Virus record (IMG/VR): IMGVR_UViG_3300005563_001252
Coordinates: 1 to 51,317 of that record
DNA length: 51,317 nt
From: a virus
Direction: 5' to 3' (one strand)
Within the stretch, counting starts at the first letter, position 1; every line of letters starts with the position of its first letter. The notes below the pieces were generated by a model that ran no database searches, was not told where the DNA came from, and was given only the letters and a program-made list of their open reading frames with translations. Below, piece by piece: positions 25,241 to 34,744 of this stretch. The translations under genes and the position numbers were made by a program.

Positions 25241-25761
25241 AGCTCAGCAAGCCGATTCAGGCGCACGGCGCCGAGGTCACCGAGGTCGTGTTGCGCGCGC
25301 CGACCGGCGCGGACATTCGCTTGCTCAAAGCACTCCCGTTCTGGCTGACCGAGGACGAGGTGATTGACATCAACACGAACGTCGCGGCCAAGTACGTTGC
25401 ACACCTGGCGAGTATCCCGCCATCTTCTGTCGATAAGCTCTCCGGGCCTGACCTCAACCAGCTGTTCTGGGAGGTGGTCAACATCTTCAGTCCGGTGGAC
25501 GGGCTCGCGGAAGACGTCGTACTGCGTGAGCCGACCGGGGCGGATATTCGTGCTGTTCGCGCGATGCCGTACTGGGTAGCAGAAGAAGGGAAGTTCTCGG
25601 TGAACACGGCTGCAGCGATGGCATACATCGAGCGGCTCGGGGGGCTTTCCTCTAATGAGGTCGACGAGCTGCCGCCGGCGGCTCTTGGCCGACTCTTCTG
25701 GCAGGTGGTCGGTTTTTTCAATCGTGGGGAATCGCAGAATCAGGCGAGTTCCTCAACCTAG
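25237..25761 (+). CDS. Tail assembly chaperone, short form, with internal duplication
   Basis: The 174-aa Mu gp41-like chaperone consists of two similar halves: VVLRAPTGADIRLLKALPFW to DLNQLFWEVVNIF and VVLREPTGADIRAVRAMPYW to ALGRLFWQVVGFF. Family members usually have one such unit. Near its end the frame contains TTTTTTC (25713-25719), where part of the ribosomes should slip to the -1 frame. Located just before the tape measure gene, as in most tailed phages. Confidence 0.88.
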   Translation: MKLSKPIQAHGAEVTEVVLRAPTGADIRLLKALPFWLTEDEVIDINTNVAAKYVAHLASIPPSSVDKLSGPDLNQLFWEVVNIFSPVDGLAEDVVLREPTGADIRAVRAMPYWVAEEGKFSVNTAAAMAYIERLGGLSSNEVDELPPAALGRLFWQVVGFFNRGESQNQASSST

Positions 25762-25895
25762 TCTACGACTGCGCCGAGTTTTGGCGCATCGATCCGGAAA
25801 TCGAGTTGATGCGACCGATATCGCTGGTGATGGAACACCACGCCGAGGCGTGGCGCATCGTCCAGATCCGACGACGAGAGGCGGAAAATGGCTGA
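25237..25895 (+). CDS. Tail assembly chaperone, -1 frameshift product
   Basis: The 0 frame reads GGT TTT TTC; slipping by -1 at T-TTT-TTC (25713-25719) continues as QSWGIAESGEFLNLVYDCAEF and ends EAENG at 25895. The -1 extension has protein-like composition (FWRIDPEIELMRPISLVMEH) and covers the otherwise gene-free gap before the tape measure gene, overlapping its start. The fusion is about 219 aa. A programmed frameshift at this position is a conserved feature of tail-chaperone genes in dsDNA phages. Confidence 0.83.
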
Positions 25896-27672
25896 TAAGT
25901 TTCAACTCAAGGCGCTCATCACAGGCGTCGACAAGCTATCCCCGATGCTGGCTGGCATCCGCAAGAACGTCGCCAATCTGCGTAAGGGGCTGAAGTCCAG
26001 CAGCCTGGGAGAGAAGATCTCCTTCGGCGAGCTGGTGCAGGGTGGGGCGGTCGCTCTACCGATCATTGCAGCGACGAAGGCTGCAATCGACTTTGAATCG
26101 GCAATGGCTGATGTGAAGAAGGTCGTCAACTTCGACACGCCTCAGCAGTTCAAGGACATGAGCAAGGACGTGCTTGATCTGTCCAAGCGGCTCCCGATGG
26201 CAGCAAAGGACATTGCTGCCATCGTGGCGGCGGGTGGGCAGGCGGGGTTCAAACGGGACGAGCTCGGACGCTTTGCTGAAGACGCGGTCAAGATGGGCGT
26301 CGCCTTTGACCAGTCAGCGGCGGAAGCCGGCGAGATGATGGCCAAGTGGCGTACCTCATTCAAGTTGTCCCAGGACGAGGTCGTCGCACTCTCGGACAAG
26401 ATCAATTATCTGGGTAACACGGGGCCGGCCAAGGCCAAGCAGATCTCGGCCATCGTCACCCGGATTGGCCCGCTGGCAGAGGTGGCGGGCCTGGCGTCTG
26501 GTCAGATCGCTGCGATGGGTGCAACGCTTGCTGGCGTGGGCATTCAGGAGGACGTCGCCGCAACGGGGATGAAGAACTTCTTCCTGACCCTGACCGCCGG
26601 CGCCTCGGCCACCAAGCAGCAAAAGGAAACCTTCAAGGCATTGCGGCTGGATGCGAAGGCATTGGCCGTCGATATGCAGAAAGATGCGCAAGGCACCTTG
26701 CTGCGTGTGCTGACGGCGGTAAGCAAGGTCGACAAGTCGAAGCAGGCCTCGGTGCTGCAGCAGCTGTTTGGGCGCGAATCTATCGAAGCGATTGCTCCGA
26801 TGCTGACCAATCTCGGCCTGCTGCGGGATAACTTGCAGAAGGTGGGCGAGGTGACGCAATACGCTGGCTCGATGAATCAGGAGTATGCGGCGCGCGCCGC
26901 AACGACCGCCAACAACATACAGCTCTTCAGTAATCGGGTGGTCGGCCTGGCCGTCAACGTTGGCAATGTGCTGCTGCCTCCGCTCAACTCCTTCCTCGGC
27001 CTTGTTGGCCCGATGGCCGACGGGATAGCCGGGCTGGCAGCAGCTAACCCATGGCTCGTCAAGGGGTTGATCGGCGCTGCTGTCGGCTTTGGCGCCCTGA
27101 GATTGGCTGTGTTGGGGGCAACGGTCGCGACGAAGTTGTTCCTGGCTGTCACCAATCTGACTCCGGTTGGCATTGCCATCCGTCTACTTGCCCTCGCAGC
27201 AGGATTCGTGATCGCGAACTGGCGATCAATTGGACCCTTCTTCAGTGCGTTGTGGGACGGAATCGGGACGGTGTTCCGTGCAGGCTGGGAGATATTGAAG
27301 ACCCTGTTCTCCTTCACTCCGCTCGGATTCATTATCAAGAACTGGGAGCCGATTGTGGCGTGGTTCCGCGACATGTGGGCGCGGATTAAGCCTTACGTGC
27401 AGCCGCTAATTGACGGGTTCAATTGGGTCACCGGCAGCAGTGACAAGCTGTCGAGCGCAGCTGCCAGTGTGGAAGGAAAACGCCTTCCACAGGCCGGGCA
27501 ATGGAGTCAGCAGGTTCTGGCTGGCGCTGGTGGCCAGAACCTCAAGGGGGACATGGTCGTTCGCTTCGAGAACGCCCCCGCAGGCATGCGGGTTGATCCT
27601 GGTCAGAGCAATCAGCCCGGCCTGGCTATTTCGTCGAAGGTCGGGTATCGAACCCTGGGAGCAAACAATTGA
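25888..27672 (+). CDS. Tail tape measure protein
   Basis: The 594-aa protein sets tail length. It has the phage tape-measure domain (FESAMADVKKVVNFDTPQQF, LPMAAKDIAAIVAAGGQAGF) and hydrophobic segments at about 365-455 (GLIGAAVGFGALRLAVLGAT, IRLLALAAGFVIANW). The repeated GIGTVFRAGWEILKT-like motifs are typical of Mu-like tails. Its stop overlaps the next start. Confidence 0.92.
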   Translation: MADKFQLKALITGVDKLSPMLAGIRKNVANLRKGLKSSSLGEKISFGELVQGGAVALPIIAATKAAIDFESAMADVKKVVNFDTPQQFKDMSKDVLDLSKRLPMAAKDIAAIVAAGGQAGFKRDELGRFAEDAVKMGVAFDQSAAEAGEMMAKWRTSFKLSQDEVVALSDKINYLGNTGPAKAKQISAIVTRIGPLAEVAGLASGQIAAMGATLAGVGIQEDVAATGMKNFFLTLTAGASATKQQKETFKALRLDAKALAVDMQKDAQGTLLRVLTAVSKVDKSKQASVLQQLFGRESIEAIAPMLTNLGLLRDNLQKVGEVTQYAGSMNQEYAARAATTANNIQLFSNRVVGLAVNVGNVLLPPLNSFLGLVGPMADGIAGLAAANPWLVKGLIGAAVGFGALRLAVLGATVATKLFLAVTNLTPVGIAIRLLALAAGFVIANWRSIGPFFSALWDGIGTVFRAGWEILKTLFSFTPLGFIIKNWEPIVAWFRDMWARIKPYVQPLIDGFNWVTGSSDKLSSAAASVEGKRLPQAGQWSQQVLAGAGGQNLKGDMVVRFENAPAGMRVDPGQSNQPGLAISSKVGYRTLGANN

Positions 27673-28913
27673 GCGGACAGAGCGAGTGGCGTAAGCGATT
27701 GCAGCCGGCGTCGTTTCGTGGCGTTCCCTTTGAGGTGGACGACGAATCGACCCCGGTGGGGCGTGATGTGGTGGTGCACGAGTATTCGAAGAAGGATGTG
27801 AGCCTGGTCGAGGACATGGGGCGTAAGACGCGGGTCTATCGCTTCTCTGCATACGTCATTGGAACGGACTGCCTGTCGAAGCGCGATGCGCTATTAAAGG
27901 AGCTGGATAAGCGTGGCAGTGGCGAGTTGGTCCATCCGTGGTACGGACGCTTGAAAGTGACGCCGAGCAGTGATTGCTCGGTCTCACACAGCCGTCGAGA
28001 CGGCGGAATGGTTCGCTTCGAGCTCTCGTTTATTGATAGCGGTGCACTGGAGTTCCCTTCGTCAACTCCCAATACTGCAAAGCAAGTGCAGACGTCTGCA
28101 GAGAACGTTCGGTCTTCGGCGACTGATCGGTTCAAGGCGGCCTTGGAGAAGGTGAATATGGCCAAGGTCAAGGTCAACTCTATCGCTTCCAGTATTTCCT
28201 CGATCTACAGCACAGTGGACAGCTACATGAGACCGCTAACGCAGCTGTTCGGATCGACCACCGGGTTGTTGAATACCGTGATGAATGCGCCAGCCAATCT
28301 GTCCGGCATGGTGTTCAGCACCTTCGGGGATCTGAATCGCTCCTTCAGCAGCTTCACCGGCTCGAACTCGGCCGCGAGCAGTAGCGCAGCGGCGATTACC
28401 ACTTTGGCCTCCGCCCCCGTTCCAAGCGGGCAGGACGCCCGGCAACTGCACACAGCAGTGATCGGCCTTCTGCAGGATGCCGCAGTGTATGACGCGCTGC
28501 TGGCCGGAGCGGAGATTCCGATTGTCTCCGCGCCTGGTGCGCCGGCCAGCGTACCGGATCTGTCGTCGCAGGTTGCCGCGCCGGTTGCAGTGGCTGAGGT
28601 TCCGGTCGCGGCGGATGTCGTACTTGCTCGAGATGCGCTGGGCGAGGCGATCCATGCAGTAGCGCTGTCGGCCTCTCTTGCGCATGGCCAGACGCTTGGT
28701 GACGCACGCCACGCATGGCGAGCTCATATGTCGCAGGTTGCGCGTGGAGGGCTGCGAATCCGCTCCTATACGCCGGCGGTGACGACGCCGGCTGTCGTGC
28801 TGGCCTATAGGCTGTACCAAGACGCTGGAAGGGCCAAGGAGATAGCGAGCAGGAACCAGCTAAGGCACCCCGGCTTCGTGCCGGCGATTGAGCTTCAGGT
28901 TGCGAGAAAGTAG
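27669..28913 (+). CDS. DNA circularisation / baseplate protein (Mu gpN-like)
   Basis: This 414-aa protein begins with the DNA-circularisation N-terminal domain (RLQPASFRGVPFEVDDESTP, HEYSKKDVSLVEDMGRKTRV), which in Mu gpN is part of the baseplate hub. A TTG start overlaps the tape-measure stop as TTGA. The middle is Ala/Ser-rich. A palindromic TGCAGACGTCTGCA is at 28087-28100 within the gene. Confidence 0.88.
   Translation: MSGQSEWRKRLQPASFRGVPFEVDDESTPVGRDVVVHEYSKKDVSLVEDMGRKTRVYRFSAYVIGTDCLSKRDALLKELDKRGSGELVHPWYGRLKVTPSSDCSVSHSRRDGGMVRFELSFIDSGALEFPSSTPNTAKQVQTSAENVRSSATDRFKAALEKVNMAKVKVNSIASSISSIYSTVDSYMRPLTQLFGSTTGLLNTVMNAPANLSGMVFSTFGDLNRSFSSFTGSNSAASSSAAAITTLASAPVPSGQDARQLHTAVIGLLQDAAVYDALLAGAEIPIVSAPGAPASVPDLSSQVAAPVAVAEVPVAADVVLARDALGEAIHAVALSASLAHGQTLGDARHAWRAHMSQVARGGLRIRSYTPAVTTPAVVLAYRLYQDAGRAKEIASRNQLRHPGFVPAIELQVARK
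28087..28100. repeat. Palindrome TGCAGACGTCTGCA, copy 2
   Basis: Exact copy of the 14-base palindrome at the centre of 21253-21272, here inside the gpN-like gene. Confidence 0.8.
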
Positions 28914-30044
28914 ATGGAAGACGATAACGAACTAGTGACACTCACCGTAAATGGGCAGGACTTCGCCGGATGGAAGAGTGTTGAAATTGGGGCAGGTGTG
29001 GAGCGGCAGGCTCGGGACTTCTCTCTTGGAGTCACTTGGAGGTGGCCTGGTAGCGAATCCTTCGATACCAAGATCAAGCAAGGTGACCGCTGCGAGGTTC
29101 GTATCGGAAACGATTTAGTCCTGACAGGCTGGGTGTTTGCGACTCCGATTCGTCATGACCGGAAGCAGATCGAATTGAAGATCTCCGGCCGTTCGCTGAC
29201 CGCGGACCTTGTCGATGCCTGTCCGGCGGATAAGCCGGGCCAGTGGCGCAACCAGACGATTGAGAAGGTGCTGCGGTCGCTGATCGCTCCATATCCGAAC
29301 GTGCTGGTCGTGAATGAAGGCCGTGATTCGACCGTCGTTAAGGACCACACGGTCAAGCCTGGTGAAACCGTCTTTGAGTCCATCGACCGACTGCTCACGA
29401 TTTCTCGCCTGTTTTCTACTGACGATGGCCAGGGCCGTCTTGTCATGGCCCGGCCGGGCAGTGCTGGCCGGGCCCATGATGCGTTGGAGATTGGCGAGCG
29501 CGGAAATATTCTCTCCTGCGATGCCCCGCTCGACTTCTCGAAGGTGTTTTCGGAATATGTCTGCAAGGGGCAGCATGCGGCCGACGATGATGACGAGGCC
29601 GATGCTTCGGGCGCCGAGGTCGTGGCGAGCAATGTCGATGACCGGATAGGCAGGTACCGTCGCCTGGTCATTAACGAGAGCGGCCAGGTAACGAAGGACC
29701 TGGCGCAGTGGCGGGCCGATTGGGAGCGCGAGCATCGGATATCAAAGGCGCTTGAGCTCACCTACAAGGTACAGGGCTGGCGCCAGTCGAACGGCGCTCT
29801 GTGGGTGCCCAACCAGACGGTGCGCGTGCGTGATCCCTTGGTTGGTCTTGATCGGGATATGTTGATCGCCGAGCTCACTTACCAAGAGGATCGAAGCAGC
29901 GGGCGGATTTGCACGATGAAGGTGGCTCCGCCTGACGGCTTCGAGCCTGAGCCGAATGACAAGCGCAAGCGCATGAAGCTGAAGAAGTCAAAATCAAAGG
30001 ATGGCTTCGAATACCTATTGCCGTCGGACTGGGAGAAGAACTGA
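28914..30044 (+). CDS. Baseplate hub (Mu gpP-like)
   Basis: The 376-aa hub protein has the gpP/late-control-D-type pattern: VTLTVNGQDFAGWKSVEIGA, LVLTGWVFATPIRHDRKQIE and LKISGRSLTADLVDACP. It forms the central hub below the tail tube. The C terminus is basic (KRKRMKLKKSKSK). It starts right after the gpN-like stop and overlaps the next gene by one base. Confidence 0.9.
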   Translation: MEDDNELVTLTVNGQDFAGWKSVEIGAGVERQARDFSLGVTWRWPGSESFDTKIKQGDRCEVRIGNDLVLTGWVFATPIRHDRKQIELKISGRSLTADLVDACPADKPGQWRNQTIEKVLRSLIAPYPNVLVVNEGRDSTVVKDHTVKPGETVFESIDRLLTISRLFSTDDGQGRLVMARPGSAGRAHDALEIGERGNILSCDAPLDFSKVFSEYVCKGQHAADDDDEADASGAEVVASNVDDRIGRYRRLVINESGQVTKDLAQWRADWEREHRISKALELTYKVQGWRQSNGALWVPNQTVRVRDPLVGLDRDMLIAELTYQEDRSSGRICTMKVAPPDGFEPEPNDKRKRMKLKKSKSKDGFEYLLPSDWEKN

Positions 30045-30577
30045 TGGGACTCAATACGATGCTCGCCAGATGCACGCTAGTGCTATCCAAGGCCAGTGCC
30101 AAGATTCAGCGACTGCAGGTACGTCTCCTGGCCGGCGAGACGAAGGACAACATCGAGATGCTGGAGCAGTATGGGTTTACCTCGATTCCGATGGCTGGAG
30201 CTAGCGGCCTGGCGCTGTTTATGGGTGGCGACCGATCCAGCGGGGTAGTGCTGGCCGTTGGTGACAAGCGTTATCGGCTCACGGATCTCAATCCTGGTGA
30301 AGTCGCGATCTATAACCACGAAGGCGCGAAGGTGGTGATCAAGGAGGGAAGGATTGTTGAGGTCGAGTGCGATGAATATCGCGTCACCACCAAGCGCTAC
30401 CTTGTGCAGGCTGAGGAGACTATCTCGTTGAAGGCCGGTGGCCTGGCAATCGAGGCTGAGCAGGCAACCTCCAGCGCCGCACTGGAAGCGCCGGACATGA
30501 TCATTGCCGGGCTGAGCCACAAGGGACATCGTCACAAGGAACACGACGGCCCGTATGTGGGAGGTCCCGAGGCATGA
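30044..30577 (+). CDS. Baseplate assembly protein V / Mu gp45-like spike
   Basis: The 177-aa protein matches the Mu gp45 family: an OB-like N-terminal part (ETKDNIEMLEQYGFTSIPMA, GGDRSSGVVLAVGDKRYRLT), then repetitive short strands and a His-rich end (LSHKGHRHKEHDG). The spike punctures the outer membrane; the His-rich end may bind a metal. Confidence 0.9.
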   Translation: MGLNTMLARCTLVLSKASAKIQRLQVRLLAGETKDNIEMLEQYGFTSIPMAGASGLALFMGGDRSSGVVLAVGDKRYRLTDLNPGEVAIYNHEGAKVVIKEGRIVEVECDEYRVTTKRYLVQAEETISLKAGGLAIEAEQATSSAALEAPDMIIAGLSHKGHRHKEHDGPYVGGPEA

Positions 30578-30978
30578 ATGAGCTGACGGATGAGCAGCGG
30601 CGAGCGTTGTACCGGCGCGCAATTTTTATCAGCCTCTTCTCTTGGCGTCGCGCGGAGGACGGTGATCTCCCTGGTGAAGAAGACCAGCGAGGGTGGTGGG
30701 GCGATAGTTTTCCTTCGTTCGCGAATGACCTGACCGGTTCGCGCTTGTACCTGCTTCAGCGCCGCACGATCACGCAGCAGACCCTCCGAGACGCGAAGGA
30801 CTATGCCGATGAGGCATTGCAGTGGCTGGTGGACGACGGGCACGCTGCGCAGGTTTCGGTGACGGTCGAGCGCAATGCCAGGGAGGCTGTTCGCATGCTG
30901 GTGGAGGTCGATCTGCTGGCCGACGATCCGCTGGTGCTTGAAATTGACGATGTATGGAGGGTAATCAATGCCGTTTGA
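30574..30978 (+). CDS. Baseplate protein (Mu gp46-like)
   Basis: The 134-aa protein resembles Mu gp46/gpW-like baseplate wedge proteins (LYRRAIFISLFSWRRAEDGD, RGWWGDSF, TLRDAKDYADEALQWLVDDG). It overlaps both neighbours and has the standard Mu-like order. Confidence 0.87.
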   Translation: MNELTDEQRRALYRRAIFISLFSWRRAEDGDLPGEEDQRGWWGDSFPSFANDLTGSRLYLLQRRTITQQTLRDAKDYADEALQWLVDDGHAAQVSVTVERNAREAVRMLVEVDLLADDPLVLEIDDVWRVINAV

Positions 30979-32017
30979 CATTCCAACCTTGCCGGTTCTG
31001 ATCGGACGGACACGCGCAGATCTGGCGCCGGCAAGTAATAGCGGCGCGCTTCGCCGCGCCGACGCTGAGGTGCTTGCTCGTGCCCATGGCGCGGCGGCCG
31101 CCGGACTTTACGACCATCAGGACTGGATCTCCAAGCAGATCCTGCCAGATACCTGCGACGATGACGTCCTGCTACGGCATGCGCGCTTGAAGCTGCGATC
31201 TGGTCGGCGCGAGGCCACGGCGGCGGCGGGGCGCGCGACATTTGTCGGGCAGGCCGGAGCAGTAGTCGAGGCTGGTTCGCTCTATCAGACCGAGGATGGG
31301 CGGCGTGTAAGCGTGACTGCTGACACAGAGATCGCGGGTGAGACGAGCGTGCCGATCCGGTCGGTTGACCTTGGCCAAGTCGGCAATCTTGCTCCAGGGA
31401 CGGGGTTGACGGCGGTGTCGCCCGTGCTGGGCGTCAGTGATGCGGCAGTTGTTGATGCCAATGGGGTGACTGGTGGAACCGACCAGGAGACGATTGAGCA
31501 GCTGCGTGCACGGGTGATTCGCGCTTGGCGCAACGTGCCTCACGCAGGTAACGAAGATGATTACGTCGACTGGGCCCTTGAGGTGCCAGGCGTCACGCGA
31601 GCTTGGTGCCGGCGCAACTGGACGGGTCCAGGGACGGTGGCAGTTTTCGTGATGCGTGACGGTGACGAAAATCCCTTCCCGAGTGCGGCCGACCTACAAG
31701 CGGTCTACGACCATATCGAGGCGTCCAGGCCTCTGCAGGCCGAGCTCATCGTTCTAGCGCCTGCTCCCAAGCGGCTCAACTTCCAGATCCGCGCCGAGCC
31801 GGACACGCCAGCTGTCCGTCGCGCGATTGATGCTGCGCTACGAGATCTGGTCTTCGCGGAGGCCGAGCTGGGGGAAATGTTGCTTCGCTCGCACATGACC
31901 CAAGCGATCAGTGGTGCGCCAGGGGAAAACGATCACGAGCTGATCTCGCCGGCGGGTAACGTCGTTCCTCTCAAGAATGAGTTGATTGTCTTCGGAGATC
32001 CTATCCAATGGCTATGA
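30968..32017 (+). CDS. Baseplate J-like protein (Mu gp47)
   Basis: The 349-aa protein matches baseplate J/gp47 (PFDIPTLPVLIGRTRADL, RIGNL-type segment VGNLAPGTGLTAVSP, GTDQETIEQLRARVIRAWRN, EVPGVTRAWCRRNW). It is a wedge component of the baseplate. It overlaps the next gene by 10 bases. Confidence 0.92.
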   Translation: MPFDIPTLPVLIGRTRADLAPASNSGALRRADAEVLARAHGAAAAGLYDHQDWISKQILPDTCDDDVLLRHARLKLRSGRREATAAAGRATFVGQAGAVVEAGSLYQTEDGRRVSVTADTEIAGETSVPIRSVDLGQVGNLAPGTGLTAVSPVLGVSDAAVVDANGVTGGTDQETIEQLRARVIRAWRNVPHAGNEDDYVDWALEVPGVTRAWCRRNWTGPGTVAVFVMRDGDENPFPSAADLQAVYDHIEASRPLQAELIVLAPAPKRLNFQIRAEPDTPAVRRAIDAALRDLVFAEAELGEMLLRSHMTQAISGAPGENDHELISPAGNVVPLKNELIVFGDPIQWL

Positions 32018-32601
32018 ACGTTGATGCGTATGTCGACCAGCTGCGGCAATTGCTTCCGCCGGGGCCAGCGTGGGACCCAGAGTTTGCGCCAGAGATCGAC
32101 AAGACGTTGCAAGGGATCGCTCCTGAGCTGGCCAGGATCGACGCCAGAGGCGACGTGCTGCTGACTGAAATGGACCCGACATCTGTCCGCGAGATGCTGA
32201 CGGACTACGAGCGGGTCATGGCGTTGCCGGACGAGTGCCTGGGGGAATCCCCCAGCTTTGACGTCCGACGCTCGGCGGTCGTGCAGCGCTATTCCGCAGT
32301 CGGAGGCAATACGCCTGCCTACTTCGAGGCGTTGGCCAGGGCTATGGGCTATCCGGACGCAAAGGTCTTGGAGTGGCATGCGCCGCGCTTCCGGCGAGCT
32401 CGTTTCGGGCGAGCTCGTTTTGGCACATGGAAGACGCAGTTTATCTGGACTCTGCGGCTTGGAGCGCCGCGTGCGGGTGGGCGGCGCTTCGGTGCAACGC
32501 TGTTTGGTGAGCGCTTCGGCGCCAACCCGAATGCAAGTGTGGAATGCATTGTGCGCCGGTGGGCGCCGGCGCACCTCCTCGTGATCTTCGAATACCAATA
32601 A
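32008..32601 (+). CDS. Baseplate wedge protein (Mu gp48 / DUF2313-like)
   Basis: The 197-aa protein begins VDAYVDQLRQLLPPGPAWDP, the classic gp48/YmfQ signature, and contains CLGESPSFDVRRSAVVQRYS. The C-terminal part has a short duplicated unit (RRARFGRARFG) from a 15-base direct repeat near 32395-32425. It connects baseplate and tail fibre. Confidence 0.9.
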   Translation: MAMNVDAYVDQLRQLLPPGPAWDPEFAPEIDKTLQGIAPELARIDARGDVLLTEMDPTSVREMLTDYERVMALPDECLGESPSFDVRRSAVVQRYSAVGGNTPAYFEALARAMGYPDAKVLEWHAPRFRRARFGRARFGTWKTQFIWTLRLGAPRAGGRRFGATLFGERFGANPNASVECIVRRWAPAHLLVIFEYQ

Positions 32602-32612
32602 CAGGACTGAAT

Positions 32613-33746
32613 ATGGATTATCCGAAAAGTGTCCCAGGCGTCGGCTTGGTAGATGGAAAATTTGTTGACGAGAACGAACAGACAGGGCAGCAGGGCTCGC
32701 TGATTCCGGCGGCATGGGGTACTGCAGTTACAGATGAAATTCTGAATGTTCAGGCCGAAGCTGCAATTCAACCTAACGAGGGCAAAGTTAATCAGCTCGT
32801 GAGCGCGATACGAGCGATTGCTGAGAAGAGGGGGATGCTCTCTGCCGTGGCCAGCGGTACCGCGAACGCCATCACGGCGACGCTTGATAGCGAGTTTTCT
32901 CAGCTCGCCAACGCTCAGTCGTTTTCCATTATCTCGAAGTTCGCCAACACTGCGGCGGTCACGGTGGCGCTCACTCTTGGTGCTACAGAGATAGCGGCGT
33001 TGCCTGTTGTGAGGGGCAATAATTTGCCTTTGTCGGGCGGAGATATTCCTGCGCCTGGCTACCCCATGCGTTTATGCTACAGCGCGGGCTTTGGGGCTCT
33101 GATCTTGCTCAATCCCGCGACCGGATCAGGGAGCGGGGGGTTGTTTGCCTCGTCACTCACTACTGTCAATTCATCTGGATCGCTGTTACCTAATATGGTG
33201 GGCGGGACGGTTGTGGTGAGTGCAGGTGCAAGCAATACGCAGACTCTGCCTTCCGCCGCGGCCGTCGGAGTCGGGCGGCGTATTGAGCTCTTGAACATAG
33301 GCGCGGGCGCCGCCACAGTGGCTCGGACAGGCGCAGATGGAATCGTCACCGGAAGCGCATCCGTCAACAGCGTGCTGTTGGGCACCGGAGACTCTCTTAC
33401 GCTGGAGAGCAATGGGGTGAGCACTTGGTACGCTGTAGGCGGCTCTGCGCAACTGAAGTCGGCGGCCGCCTTCCGCTCGCTGTTGTCCGGTAACGGCTAT
33501 GCGCAGCTTCCCAGCGGCATCATCATCCAGGCCGGGGCGGCATCCGTCACCGCTGGATCTTATACAGACGTCACTTTCCCCATCGCCTTCCCGACTGCTT
33601 GTATGTCGGTAATTGCCAACCCAGGCTTGGCAGGATCGGCGCAGTCTCAATACTCCGGCGCCGGTAACGTGACTTTGACAGGCTTTCAAATTGCAATGAA
33701 CCAAGGCACCGGCGTGACGAATCGCTGGTTCGCAATGGGCTACTAA
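32613..33746 (+). CDS. Tail fibre protein
   Basis: This 377-aa receptor-binding fibre begins [20 protein letters not shown], as in short fibres of Mu-like and P2-like phages, and contains [20 protein letters not shown]. The rest is Ser/Gly/Ala/Thr-rich beta structure (about 130-377). The ATG 32613 follows the gp48-like stop by 11 bases. The adjacent chaperone gene supports the role. Confidence 0.87.
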   Translation: MDYPKSVPGVGLVDGKFVDENEQTGQQGSLIPAAWGTAVTDEILNVQAEAAIQPNEGKVNQLVSAIRAIAEKRGMLSAVASGTANAITATLDSEFSQLANAQSFSIISKFANTAAVTVALTLGATEIAALPVVRGNNLPLSGGDIPAPGYPMRLCYSAGFGALILLNPATGSGSGGLFASSLTTVNSSGSLLPNMVGGTVVVSAGASNTQTLPSAAAVGVGRRIELLNIGAGAATVARTGADGIVTGSASVNSVLLGTGDSLTLESNGVSTWYAVGGSAQLKSAAAFRSLLSGNGYAQLPSGIIIQAGAASVTAGSYTDVTFPIAFPTACMSVIANPGLAGSAQSQYSGAGNVTLTGFQIAMNQGTGVTNRWFAMGY

Positions 33747-33757
33747 TAGGAGGGTAC

Positions 33758-34255
33758 GTGTTTTATTCCCCATCGACGAAAGGCTTCTACGATGAAGCGA
33801 TCCATGGCGTACGTAAATTGCTGATTCTCGATCAGAACTGGTCTGGCGAGGAGGGTGCTGAAGAGCGTAACACTCTCATCGACAATCCTGCTTGCCTGAT
33901 TCCTGTGGATGCGATCGATATTTCCGAAGAAGAATATCTGGCTCTGTTGGCGGGTCAGTCTGCCGGAAAAGTGATCGTTCCCGGGGCGGGCGGAGCGCCC
34001 GTGCTGGCCGAACCAGCACCTCCCACGCCGGAGCAAAAGGTTGCAGCAACGCTGGCTGATGTCGACGTTTTGTTGGGGGAGGCAACAAAGAAAATTGCGC
34101 CTTTGCAGGACGCTGTCGATCTTGAGATCGCCACGCCCGATGAGAAGGCCGCACTGGCCGCTTGGAAACGCTATCGCGTCTTATTGAGCCGCGTTACTCA
34201 GCAAGCCGGCTATCCGGATGTAATCGAATGGCCGGCGCGGCCAGTTGCGAGTTGA
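33758..34255 (+). CDS. Tail fibre assembly chaperone (Tfa-like)
   Basis: The 165-aa protein begins [17 protein letters not shown] and ends WPARPVAS, typical of fibre chaperones. It has [16 protein letters not shown] and the C-terminal [23 protein letters not shown] at 33758 follows AGGAGGGTAC. It folds and attaches the fibre encoded just upstream. Confidence 0.87.
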   Translation: MFYSPSTKGFYDEAIHGVRKLLILDQNWSGEEGAEERNTLIDNPACLIPVDAIDISEEEYLALLAGQSAGKVIVPGAGGAPVLAEPAPPTPEQKVAATLADVDVLLGEATKKIAPLQDAVDLEIATPDEKAALAAWKRYRVLLSRVTQQAGYPDVIEWPARPVAS

Positions 34256-34265
34256 TGGATTGAGC

Positions 34266-34294
34266 AAGGCTCGCGAATGCGGGCCTTTCTTTTT
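34266..34294 (+). terminator. Terminator at end of tail operon
   Basis: AAGGCTCGC and GCGGGCCTT pair (one mismatch-type G-T) around a GAAT loop, followed by TCTTTTT. A copy of the TGCAGACGTCTGCA palindrome follows immediately. Confidence 0.75.
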
Positions 34295-34307
34295 GCAGAC
34301 GTCTGCA
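34294..34307. repeat. Palindrome TGCAGACGTCTGCA, copy 3
   Basis: Exact 14-base copy lying directly after the tail-operon terminator and before the holin gene. Confidence 0.8.
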
Positions 34308-34339
34308 CACCGCTTTGGCGGTTTTATCAGGGGATATGA

Positions 34340-34744
34340 ATGCCAGAACCAACAACAGGGGCGGTGATCGGCGCCGGATCGGGGGCGTTTGCCGTCGGCA
34401 CCATCACCATTACAGGGTCATTCCTGGGACTGCAGTACGAGATGCTGCTGGCGGGGTTGGCCGGGGGTATGGCCATGCTCTCCAATCTACCGCCGGTGTC
34501 TCGCCCTCGCGCCGTCATGATCCTGATCACCAGCGCGCTCATGGGCGGCTACGTCGGTCCGATGCTGCATGCGTGGACTATTCAGTCCGACGTTTTCGCC
34601 TGGTCCAGCAAGTATTCGGAGGCTACCCGGCTCTTTAGCGGCTTCGTGATCGGGGCGAGTTCCCAGACGGTCATCCCGCTGGGGCTGGGCTGGGTTCGGA
34701 CCAAATTCGGAGGGGGTAACATCAACCAGGAGTCACCCAAATGA
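34340..34744 (+). CDS. Putative holin
   Basis: This 134-aa protein has three hydrophobic segments (about 5-35, 50-75 and 95-115: GLQYEMLLAGLAGGMAMLSN, VMILITSALMGGYVGPML, FSGFVIGASSQTVIPLGLGW). As the first gene of the lysis cluster it is the likely holin or a related membrane protein. Its stop overlaps the next ATG by four bases. Confidence 0.75.
   Translation: MPEPTTGAVIGAGSGAFAVGTITITGSFLGLQYEMLLAGLAGGMAMLSNLPPVSRPRAVMILITSALMGGYVGPMLHAWTIQSDVFAWSSKYSEATRLFSGFVIGASSQTVIPLGLGWVRTKFGGGNINQESPK

Noticed and set aside
32395-32425. 15-base direct repeat in the gp48-like gene as a recombination site
   Set aside because: It encodes the RARFG repeat common in this protein family and looks like an ordinary coding duplication.
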